Origin: Eisenbergiella sp900555195
GTDB taxonomy: Bacteria > Bacillota > Clostridia > Lachnospirales > Lachnospiraceae
Assembly: GCA_902492555.1 (NCBI GenBank)
Contig: CABUMH010000001.1
Coordinates: 1 to 64,000 of the forward strand
Length of the DNA: 64,000 nucleotides
Reading direction: 5' to 3'
The translations under genes and the position numbers were made by a program. Under the pieces are notes generated by a model, which saw nothing but the letters and a program-made list of their open reading frames with translations, did not search any database and was not told the origin of the DNA. Positions 9,399-18,054 of the stretch are shown here, in pieces. Each line of letters begins with the position of its first letter. Position 1 is the first letter of the stretch.

Positions 9399-9453
9399 CG
9401 GAATATATTGGGTTTACGTTGATAAAATAATGGTATTTCAACCAAAATAAACC

Positions 9454-9480
9454 TGTCAAAACACGTCGAATATTGTCAAA
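9454..9480 (+). promoter_or_regulatory. Candidate LytTR operator (direct repeat)
   Basis: TGTCAAA occurs at 9454-9460 and again at 9474-9480, a 20-base period, close to the two-helical-turn spacing of LytTR direct repeats. It lies in the 236-base gap between the LytTR regulator and the first gene of the T7SS locus, about 100 bases upstream of that promoter. The match to a known consensus is weak. Confidence 0.3.
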
Positions 9481-9581
9481 TAGGGCGTAAACGTGGTTAT
9501 TTATTCCCTTATAAGTGACAATACCTTTTGCAGATTTTAAAATAATGAAAGCCATATGTAATGATAAATTGCGTATATACA

Positions 9582-9610
9582 TTGCATGAGGGCATAGTGC
9601 AAAATTATAT
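9582..9610 (+). promoter_or_regulatory. Promoter at the head of the T7SS locus
   Basis: TTGCAT (9582-9587) and TTATAT (9605-9610) are spaced by 17 bases. They lie 25 bases upstream of the 9635 ATG, whose ribosome site is GAGGAGGG. No other clear promoter was noticed in the tightly packed genes that follow. Confidence 0.5.
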
Positions 9611-9634
9611 TTAAAATCCGAGGAGGGATGAATC

Positions 9635-10261
9635 ATGACAGGAAAGACAAAATTGGGAATTCCGGTGACAGTAATGGCTGCATTCCTGTATTTCAGCGGG
9701 CTTAGCGGGAGCAGCGTGGTGATGATCGGATTGATCCTGTACGTTCTTCTGTTTGAAGAAGACGATCTTCTTAAAAAGGCGGCGAAACAGGCGTTCGTGC
9801 TTTTTCTTCTCTTTTCCGTTTTGTTTGGCACATACGGAATTATTGGTCAAATCGTAGCACTCGTATCTACGCTGGCGGATGAGTATTATGCGCTTCCGGT
9901 GGCAATTCAGCAAATCTTTAATTTGATCGAGAGCCTTGTATACTTCATATTTGGTGTAGAAGCTTTGTTCGGTAAACATCTTCGCCTGGGAGCGATCCAA
10001 GGTATGACGGGAGAACAGTCTGCAGCTGCGCCTAGAATGACTGCACCCATGGGCGGGAATACGGCGGCTCCCAATAATAATATGAATATGGGAAATGTGG
10101 CAGGACCGAATATGGCAGGCGGAAATATGGCAGGATTCAACGGCACAGCCCCTAATGCGGCAGGTGTTAATACCGCTGACATGAAATTCTGCCAGAACTG
10201 CGGAGAGCCGCTGAAAGCAGATACCGTTTTTTGTACCAGATGCGGTGCCCGACAGAAATAA
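9635..10261 (+). CDS. Membrane protein with C-terminal zinc ribbon
   Basis: 208 residues. The first 120 contain three to four hydrophobic helices separated by a short charged loop (EEDDLLKKAAK). A low-complexity Gly/Asn/Met/Ala linker follows (about 138-182), then a zinc ribbon at the very end (CQNCG ... CTRCG). This is the reverse of most of its neighbours, where the ribbon is at the N terminus. It is the first gene of the long co-directional T7SS locus. I do not recognise the membrane part. A role as a small scaffold or assembly factor is only a guess from position. Confidence 0.75.
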   Translation: MTGKTKLGIPVTVMAAFLYFSGLSGSSVVMIGLILYVLLFEEDDLLKKAAKQAFVLFLLFSVLFGTYGIIGQIVALVSTLADEYYALPVAIQQIFNLIESLVYFIFGVEALFGKHLRLGAIQGMTGEQSAAAPRMTAPMGGNTAAPNNNMNMGNVAGPNMAGGNMAGFNGTAPNAAGVNTADMKFCQNCGEPLKADTVFCTRCGARQK

Positions 10262-10343
10262 TGCTGAACTGGGTTGGTGAAAATTAGAAAACTCGGAAGA
10301 TTTGGTTGGCGGCGGAGAACATCAAAAGAGGGGAGATAGAAAG

Positions 10344-11135
10344 ATGTTTTGTGGAAATTGCGGAAAACAAATAGAAGATGGCACTGCTTTTTGCCCGCAC
10401 TGTGGCAGCAAGGTGACAGGCGGACCTGCTGATGGAAATAGCGCGCTGAACCAGGCAGCGGGTTCATTTGGCGGTCAGACGGGAGGAATGGCTGGTCAGG
10501 GCAGCGGGGCGGCTTACGGAGCCAGTATGACACAGGAGGAGCGTAAGTACCGTACAATCGGGATCGCTGCGGTGGTTTTTGCAGTGCTTGTAGTTCTGGT
10601 GGCAGGAATTGCGATTTGGCAGGCCAGCACCGGACCGAAGGCTGTGCTGAGAAAATTTGTACAGGGAATAGAAGATGGAAAATGGGAGAAAGCGCTTCGG
10701 GCTACGGATCTGAATCTTATCCTGAAGGAAATGGATACAGATGATTTGGAAGTTGCATGGGATTTAGGGCTTTTCTATGATGTGGATGAGGAAGAGGCAG
10801 AGGACATGAAAGCCAGTGAATTCCGTGAGTATGTCCTGGAGGAAGCCGCTGATGCGCTGGAAGAGTCCATGCAGTATTCCGGATTCTATGATTATGACAT
10901 TAAGTTGAAGATGAAAGTGCTGGAATCAGAGAAACTCAGTGCTCGCGAGATACGGGAGTTGGAAGACAGCTATGCATATGAGGAATTAGGAGTGGAGATT
11001 CAGGCAGCCAGGCGACTTACTGTCAGAATGACGATATCCGGCGATATGGAAGAGGAGGATGAGACAAGCTTTGTTCTTGTCAAGTCCGGCGGTAAATGGT
11101 ATGTAAGTTTGATCGGAACAGGGACGACTTTCTAA
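10344..11135 (+). CDS. Zinc-ribbon, single-pass membrane protein
   Basis: 263 residues starting MFCGNCGKQIEDG, a two-CxxC zinc ribbon ending near residue 25. A Gly/Ala/Ser-rich linker, one membrane helix (about 70-92, IAAVVFAVLVVLVAGIAIW) and an outer domain of about 165 residues follow. The outer domain starts GPKAVLRKFVQGIEDGKWEKAL and resembles DUF4878/NTF2-like folds with an acidic middle part. The start is the ATG at 10344, eight bases after AGGGGAG; an upstream in-frame GTG has no site. The predicted topology puts the ribbon in the cytoplasm. Function is unknown; it is a member of the zinc-ribbon family that fills this locus. Confidence 0.78.
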   Translation: MFCGNCGKQIEDGTAFCPHCGSKVTGGPADGNSALNQAAGSFGGQTGGMAGQGSGAAYGASMTQEERKYRTIGIAAVVFAVLVVLVAGIAIWQASTGPKAVLRKFVQGIEDGKWEKALRATDLNLILKEMDTDDLEVAWDLGLFYDVDEEEAEDMKASEFREYVLEEAADALEESMQYSGFYDYDIKLKMKVLESEKLSAREIRELEDSYAYEELGVEIQAARRLTVRMTISGDMEEEDETSFVLVKSGGKWYVSLIGTGTTF

Positions 11136-11148
11136 GGAGGAGTAATCC

Positions 11149-11733
11149 ATGGCGTTATTCTTTAATAATGTGGGGAAGGTACTGACGGAGACGGGTCAGG
11201 GCGCAATGCAGAAAACGAAGGATATGGCGGAAACAGTAAAGCTGAATAACGCCATTGCGGAAGAGGAAAGAAAGATTGCGACTCTGGTGCAGGAAGTCGG
11301 TGCGCAGATAGCCGCGAATTATGAGAAATTCGCAAAAGAAGACCTGATCGGTTATGTGAATGCGAAATATCGCAGGATGTCGGATCCGCAGCAGGAAGAT
11401 CCGGATGCCGGCCAGATGGGAGAGAAGATTCTTCGTGCGGCTGTCCTGAAAAATGAGGACTATTTGATCAAGATTGCGGAGATCAAAGTTTGTCAGGAGA
11501 ATATTTTTAACTATCAGGAAAAGATTAAAGGACTGCGTGGATTTACAAAGTGTCCGCAATGCGGTTCAGATGTTGCACTGGGAGCAGCTTTCTGCAGCAA
11601 CTGCGGAGCGAGGATGGAGGAAGGGGTTATGCCTCAGAATGACTATACTCCTACCCGTTTGTGCCCGGGCTGTGGCGCCCAGGTAAAAGAAGGCGTTTCC
11701 TTCTGTACCCAGTGCGGAACAAAGCTGTCCTGA
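11149..11733 (+). CDS. Soluble helical protein with two C-terminal zinc ribbons
   Basis: 194 residues without a membrane segment. Residues 1-130 are helical and charged, probably coiled coil (ALFFNNVGKVLTETG at the start). Two zinc ribbons follow: CPQCG...CSNCG near 138-156 and CPGCG...CTQCG near 173-191. Its ribosome site (AAGGAGG) lies just after the preceding stop, so the genes are coupled. It could be a cytoplasmic partner of the membrane-bound ribbon proteins. No enzyme motif is visible. Confidence 0.75.
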   Translation: MALFFNNVGKVLTETGQGAMQKTKDMAETVKLNNAIAEEERKIATLVQEVGAQIAANYEKFAKEDLIGYVNAKYRRMSDPQQEDPDAGQMGEKILRAAVLKNEDYLIKIAEIKVCQENIFNYQEKIKGLRGFTKCPQCGSDVALGAAFCSNCGARMEEGVMPQNDYTPTRLCPGCGAQVKEGVSFCTQCGTKLS

Positions 11734-11792
11734 CGGCAGCTAAGAGAGGAACCGCTCCTTACGCCATATAGCAAAGCGGGAGGCGCGCAGGA

Positions 11793-13802
11793 ATGGAATT
11801 TGGTCAGGTCATCAACAATACATATAGGGTGTTGGAAGAAATTGGTTCCGGAGGCGGGGGAACAGTTTATAAGGCATATCATATGCGGCTGCGCAAGCAG
11901 GTTGTGCTGAAAAGGATGCACAGAGGGCTTGCGCAGGTATTGGATCCGGCCAAGGAAGCGGATATTCTGAAGAACCTTCATCATCCATATCTGCCGCAGG
12001 TTTTCGATTTCCTCAGGTATGGTGAGGATATTTTTACCGTGATGGATTATGTCCCGGGCGTTGCCTTTGACAGGCTCGTCCGGGATGGAAGGCGTTTCAG
12101 CCAGAGAGAACTGATAAAATATGCCTCTCAGCTGACTGAAACGCTGGCATACCTTCATGGGCAGAAGCCTGCGATCATTCATGGGGACGTAAAGCCATCC
12201 AATCTGATATTGACGCCTGAGGACAATATATGTCTGATTGATTTTAATATTTCCGGCTTTCTGACGGACAGAGATCTGCTGACAAAGGGATATTCGAAAT
12301 CCTTTGCATCTCCAGAACAGCAGGCGGCTGCAGAAGGCCGGAAGGTTCATGTGGACGAAAGAAGCGATTTGTACAGCGCAGGAGCGACGCTGTACTATAT
12401 CGCTACGGGCGGAAGGCGTCCGGAAAGCAGAACTGAGAATGCGGAACAGGAAAGAGAAACAGGACGGGATACGCACCTTAGCCGATCCTTTGAAGCGATC
12501 CTGCTAAAAGCGATGGAAGAAAGGCCGCAGGATAGGTTCCGAAGCGCTGAAGCGATGCGTAAGGCCATTGAAAATATCTACCGTCTGGATGGCAGATATC
12601 GTCTGCTTCGGCTGAGACAATGGCTGACAGGGCTGTTTTTTCTGGTCGTCTTTTTTGCCGGCCTGATCCTCATGCTTGCGGGAAGAGATCGGATCTTTGA
12701 GGAGAAACAGACAAGATATCAGGAACTGACGCATAGGATGGAAGAGGCCAGGAAAGAGCAGGACGGCGCGACGCTGGAAGAACTGTATCAGGAGGCATCC
12801 GGGCTGCTGCCGGAAGCGACAGATGCAGGTTATCAGAAGGCGCTGTATCTGTATGAAACGGGAGCGTATGAAGAAGCAGCCGCGTTCATAACAGAAAATA
12901 TTCTTTATAATGAGGAAGTGGCGCAGCAGAATAATCTGGCGGATTTCTATTTCATTCTGGCGAACTGTTATTTTGAACAGGAAATATACGAACGTGCCTG
13001 TTCTTATTTTGCTGCGGCGATCGAGCGGAATGGTACGAATTCGTTGTATTATCGGGACTATGCGATTGCCCTCGCAAGGCTGGGACGGCTGGATGAGGCG
13101 GAGAAGATCCTGGAGCAGGCCAGGAAATTGAGCCTTTCCGATGCGGATCTGAGCCTGGCTTCTGGAGAAATTGCCAAAGCAAAGGGCAATTATGAAGAAG
13201 CGGAGGCGGACTTTTTGGCATGCATAGATCAGGCACAGGAAGATGGGCTCCGCATGCGCGCTTATGTGATGTGTGATGAGGCGTATAAGGCCATGGGAAA
13301 AACGGAAGAAAATTATCTGAAGGCCGCAGCGCTCCTGACAGAAGCGCGTGAAACGCTTCCTGCAAAGGAACAGCTTCTCATTCTGGAACGTCTCGCACAA
13401 AGCTATATTGATCTGTATGATATGACGCAGAACGGCTCTTACGCGAGAAGCGCCATTGAGATCCTGCAGACCGTCATCGCGCAGGGATGGGAGACGGATA
13501 CGACCTATGAAAATATTGCCATTCTAAGCCAGCAGACAGGCGATTATGAACTGGCATATAAAGTCCTGCAGGAACAGATCAGCAGGGATGAGGAGAATTA
13601 TAGGCCCTATAAACGCCTTGCGTTCCTTGAGGTGGACATTCAGCAGGAGAAACCCAATAGCGACCGGGAGTATGAGACCTTCCGCCAGTATTATGAGAAG
13701 GCAGTTGCCTTGTATCAGTCCTCTTCCCCTGAGGAAGAAGATATGGAAATGCAGCTTCTTGAAGAGGTGATGAGTCAGATTAAGGACGGCGGATGGCTGT
13801 GA
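11793..13802 (+). CDS. Membrane Ser/Thr protein kinase with outer TPR domain
   Basis: 669 residues. A PknB-type kinase domain (about 10-265) has glycine loop GSGGGGTVY, the Lys in VVLKRM, the alpha-C Glu in KEADIL, catalytic loop HGDVKPSN and metal motif DFN. HRD and DFG are therefore altered to HGD and DFN, but the Lys, Asp, Asn and second Asp are kept, so activity is likely. One membrane helix (about 276-297) is followed by about 370 residues of TPR-like helices predicted outside. In canonical Bacillota T7SS the membrane pseudokinase EssB has a kinase fold plus one helix, so this protein could fill an EssB-like place as well as, or instead of, a signalling one. That is inference. Confidence 0.87.
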   Translation: MEFGQVINNTYRVLEEIGSGGGGTVYKAYHMRLRKQVVLKRMHRGLAQVLDPAKEADILKNLHHPYLPQVFDFLRYGEDIFTVMDYVPGVAFDRLVRDGRRFSQRELIKYASQLTETLAYLHGQKPAIIHGDVKPSNLILTPEDNICLIDFNISGFLTDRDLLTKGYSKSFASPEQQAAAEGRKVHVDERSDLYSAGATLYYIATGGRRPESRTENAEQERETGRDTHLSRSFEAILLKAMEERPQDRFRSAEAMRKAIENIYRLDGRYRLLRLRQWLTGLFFLVVFFAGLILMLAGRDRIFEEKQTRYQELTHRMEEARKEQDGATLEELYQEASGLLPEATDAGYQKALYLYETGAYEEAAAFITENILYNEEVAQQNNLADFYFILANCYFEQEIYERACSYFAAAIERNGTNSLYYRDYAIALARLGRLDEAEKILEQARKLSLSDADLSLASGEIAKAKGNYEEAEADFLACIDQAQEDGLRMRAYVMCDEAYKAMGKTEENYLKAAALLTEARETLPAKEQLLILERLAQSYIDLYDMTQNGSYARSAIEILQTVIAQGWETDTTYENIAILSQQTGDYELAYKVLQEQISRDEENYRPYKRLAFLEVDIQQEKPNSDREYETFRQYYEKAVALYQSSSPEEEDMEMQLLEEVMSQIKDGGWL

Positions 13803-13816
13803 GGAGGGAGAGACGG

Positions 13817-13963
13817 ATGGAAGGAAGCAGCGGAATCATCATCCTGGCAGCTGGGGCGGCATGTTCGCTGATCGGGCTGATAGGGTTCCTGATAACGATC
13901 GGAAGAGGGCCCGCACAGCGGAAACGGCTGCGGGATAAGATAAACGAAGAGATGAATGCATAG
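13817..13963 (+). CDS. 48-residue single-pass membrane protein
   Basis: A short gene with a strong ribosome site (GAGGAGGGAG) in the gap after the kinase. The product begins MEGSSGIII, has one hydrophobic helix (about residues 7-27, rich in Ile, Leu, Ala and Gly) and ends in a basic then mixed charged tail (GRGPAQRKRLRDKINEEMNA). The charge pattern predicts the tail in the cytoplasm. Its size and position between a membrane kinase and a zinc-ribbon membrane protein resemble small T7SS membrane subunits such as EssA only in a general way. I cannot assign it to a family. Confidence 0.6.
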   Translation: MEGSSGIIILAAGAACSLIGLIGFLITIGRGPAQRKRLRDKINEEMNA

Positions 13964-14022
13964 TAAAAAAGAAATCCGGCTGAAGAAGGCCTGAAAAGGA
14001 ACGGAGAAGAATGGGAGGAAAT

Positions 14023-16602
14023 ATGTTTTGTGAATTCTGTGGACATAAATTAAGAGAGGATATGGCATTCTGCCCGGAATGCGGGACGCCCGTGAAAAAG
14101 CCGGCACCTGCAGAGGAGCAGCCGACGGCAGTGCAGCCGACGGCAATGCAGCCGACGGCAGTTCAGCCGACGGAAGAACAGCCAATGATGGATCAGCCGA
14201 CGGAGATCCTTCAGCCTGAGGAAGCACGCCTTGCGGAGGAACAGCGCCTTGCGGAGGAAGCACGCCGTGCAGAGGAACAGCGTCAGGCAGAGGAAGCGCG
14301 CCTTGCGGAGGAACAGCGCCTTGCGGAGGAAGCACGCCTCGCGGAGGAGCAGCACGCGCAGGAATGGTCGGGAGATGAGCCCACGAAGATTGTGAACAAA
14401 AGAGGCTCAAGGCCGGAGCAGGATTTAGACAAGACGATCAAAACCGGAGGGAATTGGGAACGCCAATTCCAGGAAAATCCGGACGGCCCTTCCCATGAAG
14501 AGGGGGTCCGGGAAGGGACGGCCTTTAATGGAACGGCTGAGGAGGACAAAGACTCTCAGTGGCAGCAGCAGGGAGTGGAGGCAGACGTTATTTTCTGCCC
14601 GCATTGCGGAACGAAGAACAAGCGGGGAGATATTTTCTGCGCATCCTGCGGAGGACGGATACTGGAGGATATGCAGCAGACGGCGGACGGCGCACAGAGC
14701 GTCGGCGCAGGCGTTGGTTCTGCAGGCGGGAAAGGAAGCGGGCATGCAGGAAAAGCAAAGTGGGCTGTTCCAGCCATAGCTGTGGCAGGAATTGCCGTTG
14801 TATGCATTGCTCTGTTTGCACTTATCCGGTTGGTGTTTCTGGGCGGTGGAGAAGATTATTTCTATGTGAAGGATAATGAACTGTGGAAAGGGAATACCCG
14901 AAAGTCGGAACCGGTTCGGCTGCAGGATGACATGGGGAACGGTACAGATGACGCTTATCTGAGTTCCTTGGCCTATGGAAAGAAGACAGAAGACGGAAAG
15001 TATCTGTATTTTACCGGGGAGAGAGATGATAATTATCGCTTTACTCTTTATGGAGTTTCCTTAAAAAAGAAGGAAGCGGAACCGGTCAAAATTGATACGG
15101 ATGTTGACTCCTTTGAAGTGCTCGGAAACAATAAAGTGCTGTATCTGGCAAACGGAAATCTCTATGTCAGCGATATGGAGGAAAATAAGGAAAGACTGGC
15201 GAGAAATGTTACAGAATACCATATTTCCGGGGATGAGAAAAGGGTAATTTGGATAACATCGGATGATCAGGAATTGTGTATCGGCGATGTGAGCGGTAAA
15301 GAGGATGAGGAAAAGCTGGACTCAGAAGTTTCCATGCTGTTTGACTATTCGGAGGATTTCTCTACGTTGGTATATGGGAAAGGCTCTGAACTCTATGTGA
15401 TGACAGACTTTGAAAACCGAGAGAGGATTTCGGATTATGCCTGGCAGGTAGGCGTAGAGGATATAGACGGGGATTTTAAAGTATATTATGTGGAAGTGGA
15501 TCCGGATGCGGAGGATTTGACTTATACCTATATGGATTTTGTAGAGGATGATATGGCGGCAGCGGACAGCGCCATGCAGGAACCGCGCATTGAAGATTAT
15601 CAGAGACAGGAAGAAGTGGTGACGTTCTGGGGAGATACCCGGATGGAAACGGTTACAGATGAAGCATATTATGAAGAAATGGATAAGTATGACGAGAAAC
15701 TGTACCGTGATGACGTGCGGGAAGAGTTAAAGAATACAACATTCTCCTTATCTGAACTTTCCGGCTACCAGGCGGCAGTTATGTGTTATGACGGAAAGAA
15801 TAAAGAAGCCAGTGCGCTTAAGGAAAACATTTGGGTGCAGTGGTATGGAGATGGGACAGTTTATTTCGGCAACCTGGTGGAAGAATCACAGGATTGTGTA
15901 TCCATGTTTTCATGCTTCACGCCGGACGGAGTTGAACAGATCGATAAAGTGCCGTTTTCTGCTATTTATGAGGGTACACAGGATATTTATGAGACGGTAA
16001 ATAATGCGATATTGTTCCGCACCCAGCTGCTTTTAGCGAACGGAATGATAACGGAAATGGATCCCAAGTATATGCCATGGCAGACGATTGTGGATGAAGA
16101 TACCCAGGCCGTTTATATGTTGATGGGAGGTGCGGCTGATGCATATTCAGAAAGCGGAACTCTGGTCAGATTCAGTTATAAGGATGGACAGCTGGGGGCC
16201 ATGGAAACAATGGACGAAGAAGTGGATGATATACTGAGTATTGATAATGGTCGGGTTTATTATCTGAAGGATCTGGATTCTAATTCGTCGGGTGATTTGT
16301 ACTGTAACGGCGCGCGTGTGGATTCTGATGTGTATGCGTATGTCCGTTTTTCGGATGAGGCTGGATTTTTCTATTATACGGATTTTGACGCCGATACGCA
16401 GCAGGGATCTCTAACGGTATATGACGGAAAAGAAACAAAGGAAATTGAGAAAGACGTATATGGCGCCCTTTGCCTGGATAAAAACAGGATACTGCTGCTG
16501 ACGGATTATGATTTGAACAGGTATCGCGGGGATCTGAAGCTGTATAACGGTAAGACATCCGAACGGATTGACAGAGATGTAACTGCAATTATTGGAGAGT
16601 AA
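14023..16602 (+). CDS. Large zinc-ribbon membrane protein with propeller-like outer domain
   Basis: About 859 residues. An N-terminal zinc ribbon (CEFCG...CPECG) is followed by a Gln-Pro-Thr repeat (residues about 37-66) and a Glu/Ala-rich repeat based on LAEEQR/LAEEAR (70-115), likely coiled coil. A second zinc ribbon (CPHCG...CASCG) lies near 190-210, then a membrane helix near 247-270. A 590-residue outer region has recurring YFTG/YLANG/VYYLKD strands typical of a DUF5050-like beta-propeller. Starting at 14023 puts the ribbon at residue 1 as in its paralogues; an ATG at 14011 is also possible. Unique in the locus in having two ribbons on the inner side. Confidence 0.82.
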   Translation: MFCEFCGHKLREDMAFCPECGTPVKKPAPAEEQPTAVQPTAMQPTAVQPTEEQPMMDQPTEILQPEEARLAEEQRLAEEARRAEEQRQAEEARLAEEQRLAEEARLAEEQHAQEWSGDEPTKIVNKRGSRPEQDLDKTIKTGGNWERQFQENPDGPSHEEGVREGTAFNGTAEEDKDSQWQQQGVEADVIFCPHCGTKNKRGDIFCASCGGRILEDMQQTADGAQSVGAGVGSAGGKGSGHAGKAKWAVPAIAVAGIAVVCIALFALIRLVFLGGGEDYFYVKDNELWKGNTRKSEPVRLQDDMGNGTDDAYLSSLAYGKKTEDGKYLYFTGERDDNYRFTLYGVSLKKKEAEPVKIDTDVDSFEVLGNNKVLYLANGNLYVSDMEENKERLARNVTEYHISGDEKRVIWITSDDQELCIGDVSGKEDEEKLDSEVSMLFDYSEDFSTLVYGKGSELYVMTDFENRERISDYAWQVGVEDIDGDFKVYYVEVDPDAEDLTYTYMDFVEDDMAAADSAMQEPRIEDYQRQEEVVTFWGDTRMETVTDEAYYEEMDKYDEKLYRDDVREELKNTTFSLSELSGYQAAVMCYDGKNKEASALKENIWVQWYGDGTVYFGNLVEESQDCVSMFSCFTPDGVEQIDKVPFSAIYEGTQDIYETVNNAILFRTQLLLANGMITEMDPKYMPWQTIVDEDTQAVYMLMGGAADAYSESGTLVRFSYKDGQLGAMETMDEEVDDILSIDNGRVYYLKDLDSNSSGDLYCNGARVDSDVYAYVRFSDEAGFFYYTDFDADTQQGSLTVYDGKETKEIEKDVYGALCLDKNRILLLTDYDLNRYRGDLKLYNGKTSERIDRDVTAIIGE

Positions 16603-16647
16603 ACAGGGACGGCTGCAAGGTAAGACACGCCGGTTGGGAGAAAGAAT

Positions 16648-18018
16648 ATGTTTTGCATCAAATGTGGAGCGAAATTAGAAGAAGGGGCGAAATTCTGCAC
16701 GGCCTGCGGAGCTCCTGTGTATAAAGAAGAAGAGGAAGAAAGAATAGACCGCACGGAGATAAGCAGCGGGACGGAGGCGGATTCTTATGCGGCCCCGGAA
16801 CAGGAGGACCGGACGGAAATGGTATGGACCCCGGGACAGGAGACAGAGTCCGGGACGGGGGCTGCTTATGGACATCCGGGAGAAGACGGATATGGTTACG
16901 GCCCTGCCGATTCGGATGCTACACAGATTATCGGAGGCAATATCGGACAGCCTTCCGCGGCTGCGGCTCCTCAGATGGGGGATTCCAATGGAAAGAAAAA
17001 AGGCCCCGGCAATCTGGTGGTGATCCTGCTGATTGTTGCTTTGATCGTTGTTTTGCTCGCAACCGGCGGCTTTATTGCCTACCAGTTGTTCTTTGCTCCG
17101 GACAGCAGGGAAGAGGAGAGGCAGGAAGAAACAGAGACAATGGAAGAAACGGCAGAAGCGGAGACTACAGTGCCGGAAAGAGCAGAAAGCGAAGCGGAGG
17201 TGGCACCGCCGACGGAGGCACCGGTGAGTGAGACTGCGGCGGCTGTACAGGAGAACATGCCCGTTGTGGTGAAAGGACAGACGCTGTCCGATCTGCCGAA
17301 TACCCGTTACAGCTATACGTTTGAGAACGCATTGGATGGAGCGCGTGCGGTGGTGCGGCAGAATGATACGGCGGAAGGCTACAACGGCGGAACCCTTCCG
17401 GAGGAAACAGACGATTCTATCGCCATTTATGAGGAAGGGGTGGATGGCCAGGCTGTCCGTCTGGATGGCACTTATGGCCTGCGCCTGGACAATGTGACAC
17501 CGGTTGGACCGACCTATACGATATCTTTCTGGGTCAAAGCGGAGGAGTACGAGAATTATACGCCCATCTTTGAGGTGGGTTCCGACTTCCTGGGTGAGCA
17601 GGGCGGAGCAGAACGTCTGGTTCTGAATAAAAAGGAAAATGATGCGGGAGATGATATATTCCCTGTGGTCTGGTCCTGCAGGAATGCGGAAGAGTCTGCG
17701 CTGGAGTTCCATCCCTGGTATGAGAATACCTCCAACAGCAGTCTCAGCCTGAATACCTGGCATCATATCGTGCTGGTAGTAGAAGGAGATAAGAGAGGCA
17801 ATACGATTAATTTCGTGCAGGGAACGCTGTTTGTAAATGGAGATAGGGTGGCATCGGGTGATGTGGCAGGTACGGCGTTTGCCAATCCGGATTCCATGGC
17901 ATATCTCGGCATTGATTGTTGGGATAAGCTTTTCTGCGGCTCATATGATGAACTGAAAATCTGGAACTGCGCGCTTAGCGAAACACAGGTGGCGACACTC
18001 TATCAGGCATATCAGTAA
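16648..18018 (+). CDS. Zinc-ribbon membrane protein with outer LamG-like domain
   Basis: 456 residues: zinc ribbon 1-24 (CIKCG...CTACG), an acidic and Gly-rich linker, one membrane helix (about 126-150), an Glu/Thr-rich stalk, then a concanavalin/laminin-G type jelly-roll from about 225 to the end. The jelly-roll shows the usual pattern: GVDGQAVRLDGTYGLRLD, YTISFWVKAE, WHHIVLVVEGD, LFVNGDRVASG and a closing YDELKIWNCALSETQVATLY. LamG domains commonly bind glycans or proteins, so the protein probably presents a ligand-binding domain on the outside with its ribbon in the cytoplasm. It lies immediately before essC with a 36-base gap. Confidence 0.85.
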   Translation: MFCIKCGAKLEEGAKFCTACGAPVYKEEEEERIDRTEISSGTEADSYAAPEQEDRTEMVWTPGQETESGTGAAYGHPGEDGYGYGPADSDATQIIGGNIGQPSAAAAPQMGDSNGKKKGPGNLVVILLIVALIVVLLATGGFIAYQLFFAPDSREEERQEETETMEETAEAETTVPERAESEAEVAPPTEAPVSETAAAVQENMPVVVKGQTLSDLPNTRYSYTFENALDGARAVVRQNDTAEGYNGGTLPEETDDSIAIYEEGVDGQAVRLDGTYGLRLDNVTPVGPTYTISFWVKAEEYENYTPIFEVGSDFLGEQGGAERLVLNKKENDAGDDIFPVVWSCRNAEESALEFHPWYENTSNSSLSLNTWHHIVLVVEGDKRGNTINFVQGTLFVNGDRVASGDVAGTAFANPDSMAYLGIDCWDKLFCGSYDELKIWNCALSETQVATLYQAYQ

Positions 18019-18054
18019 AGAACAAAAATCCAAAGAAGGACGGGGGAAACAGGG

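Noticed and set aside
16675..17766. Minus-strand frame of 363 codons opposite the LamG-type gene
   Set aside because: Antisense shadow rich in Arg, His and Ile; all real genes of the locus run rightward.
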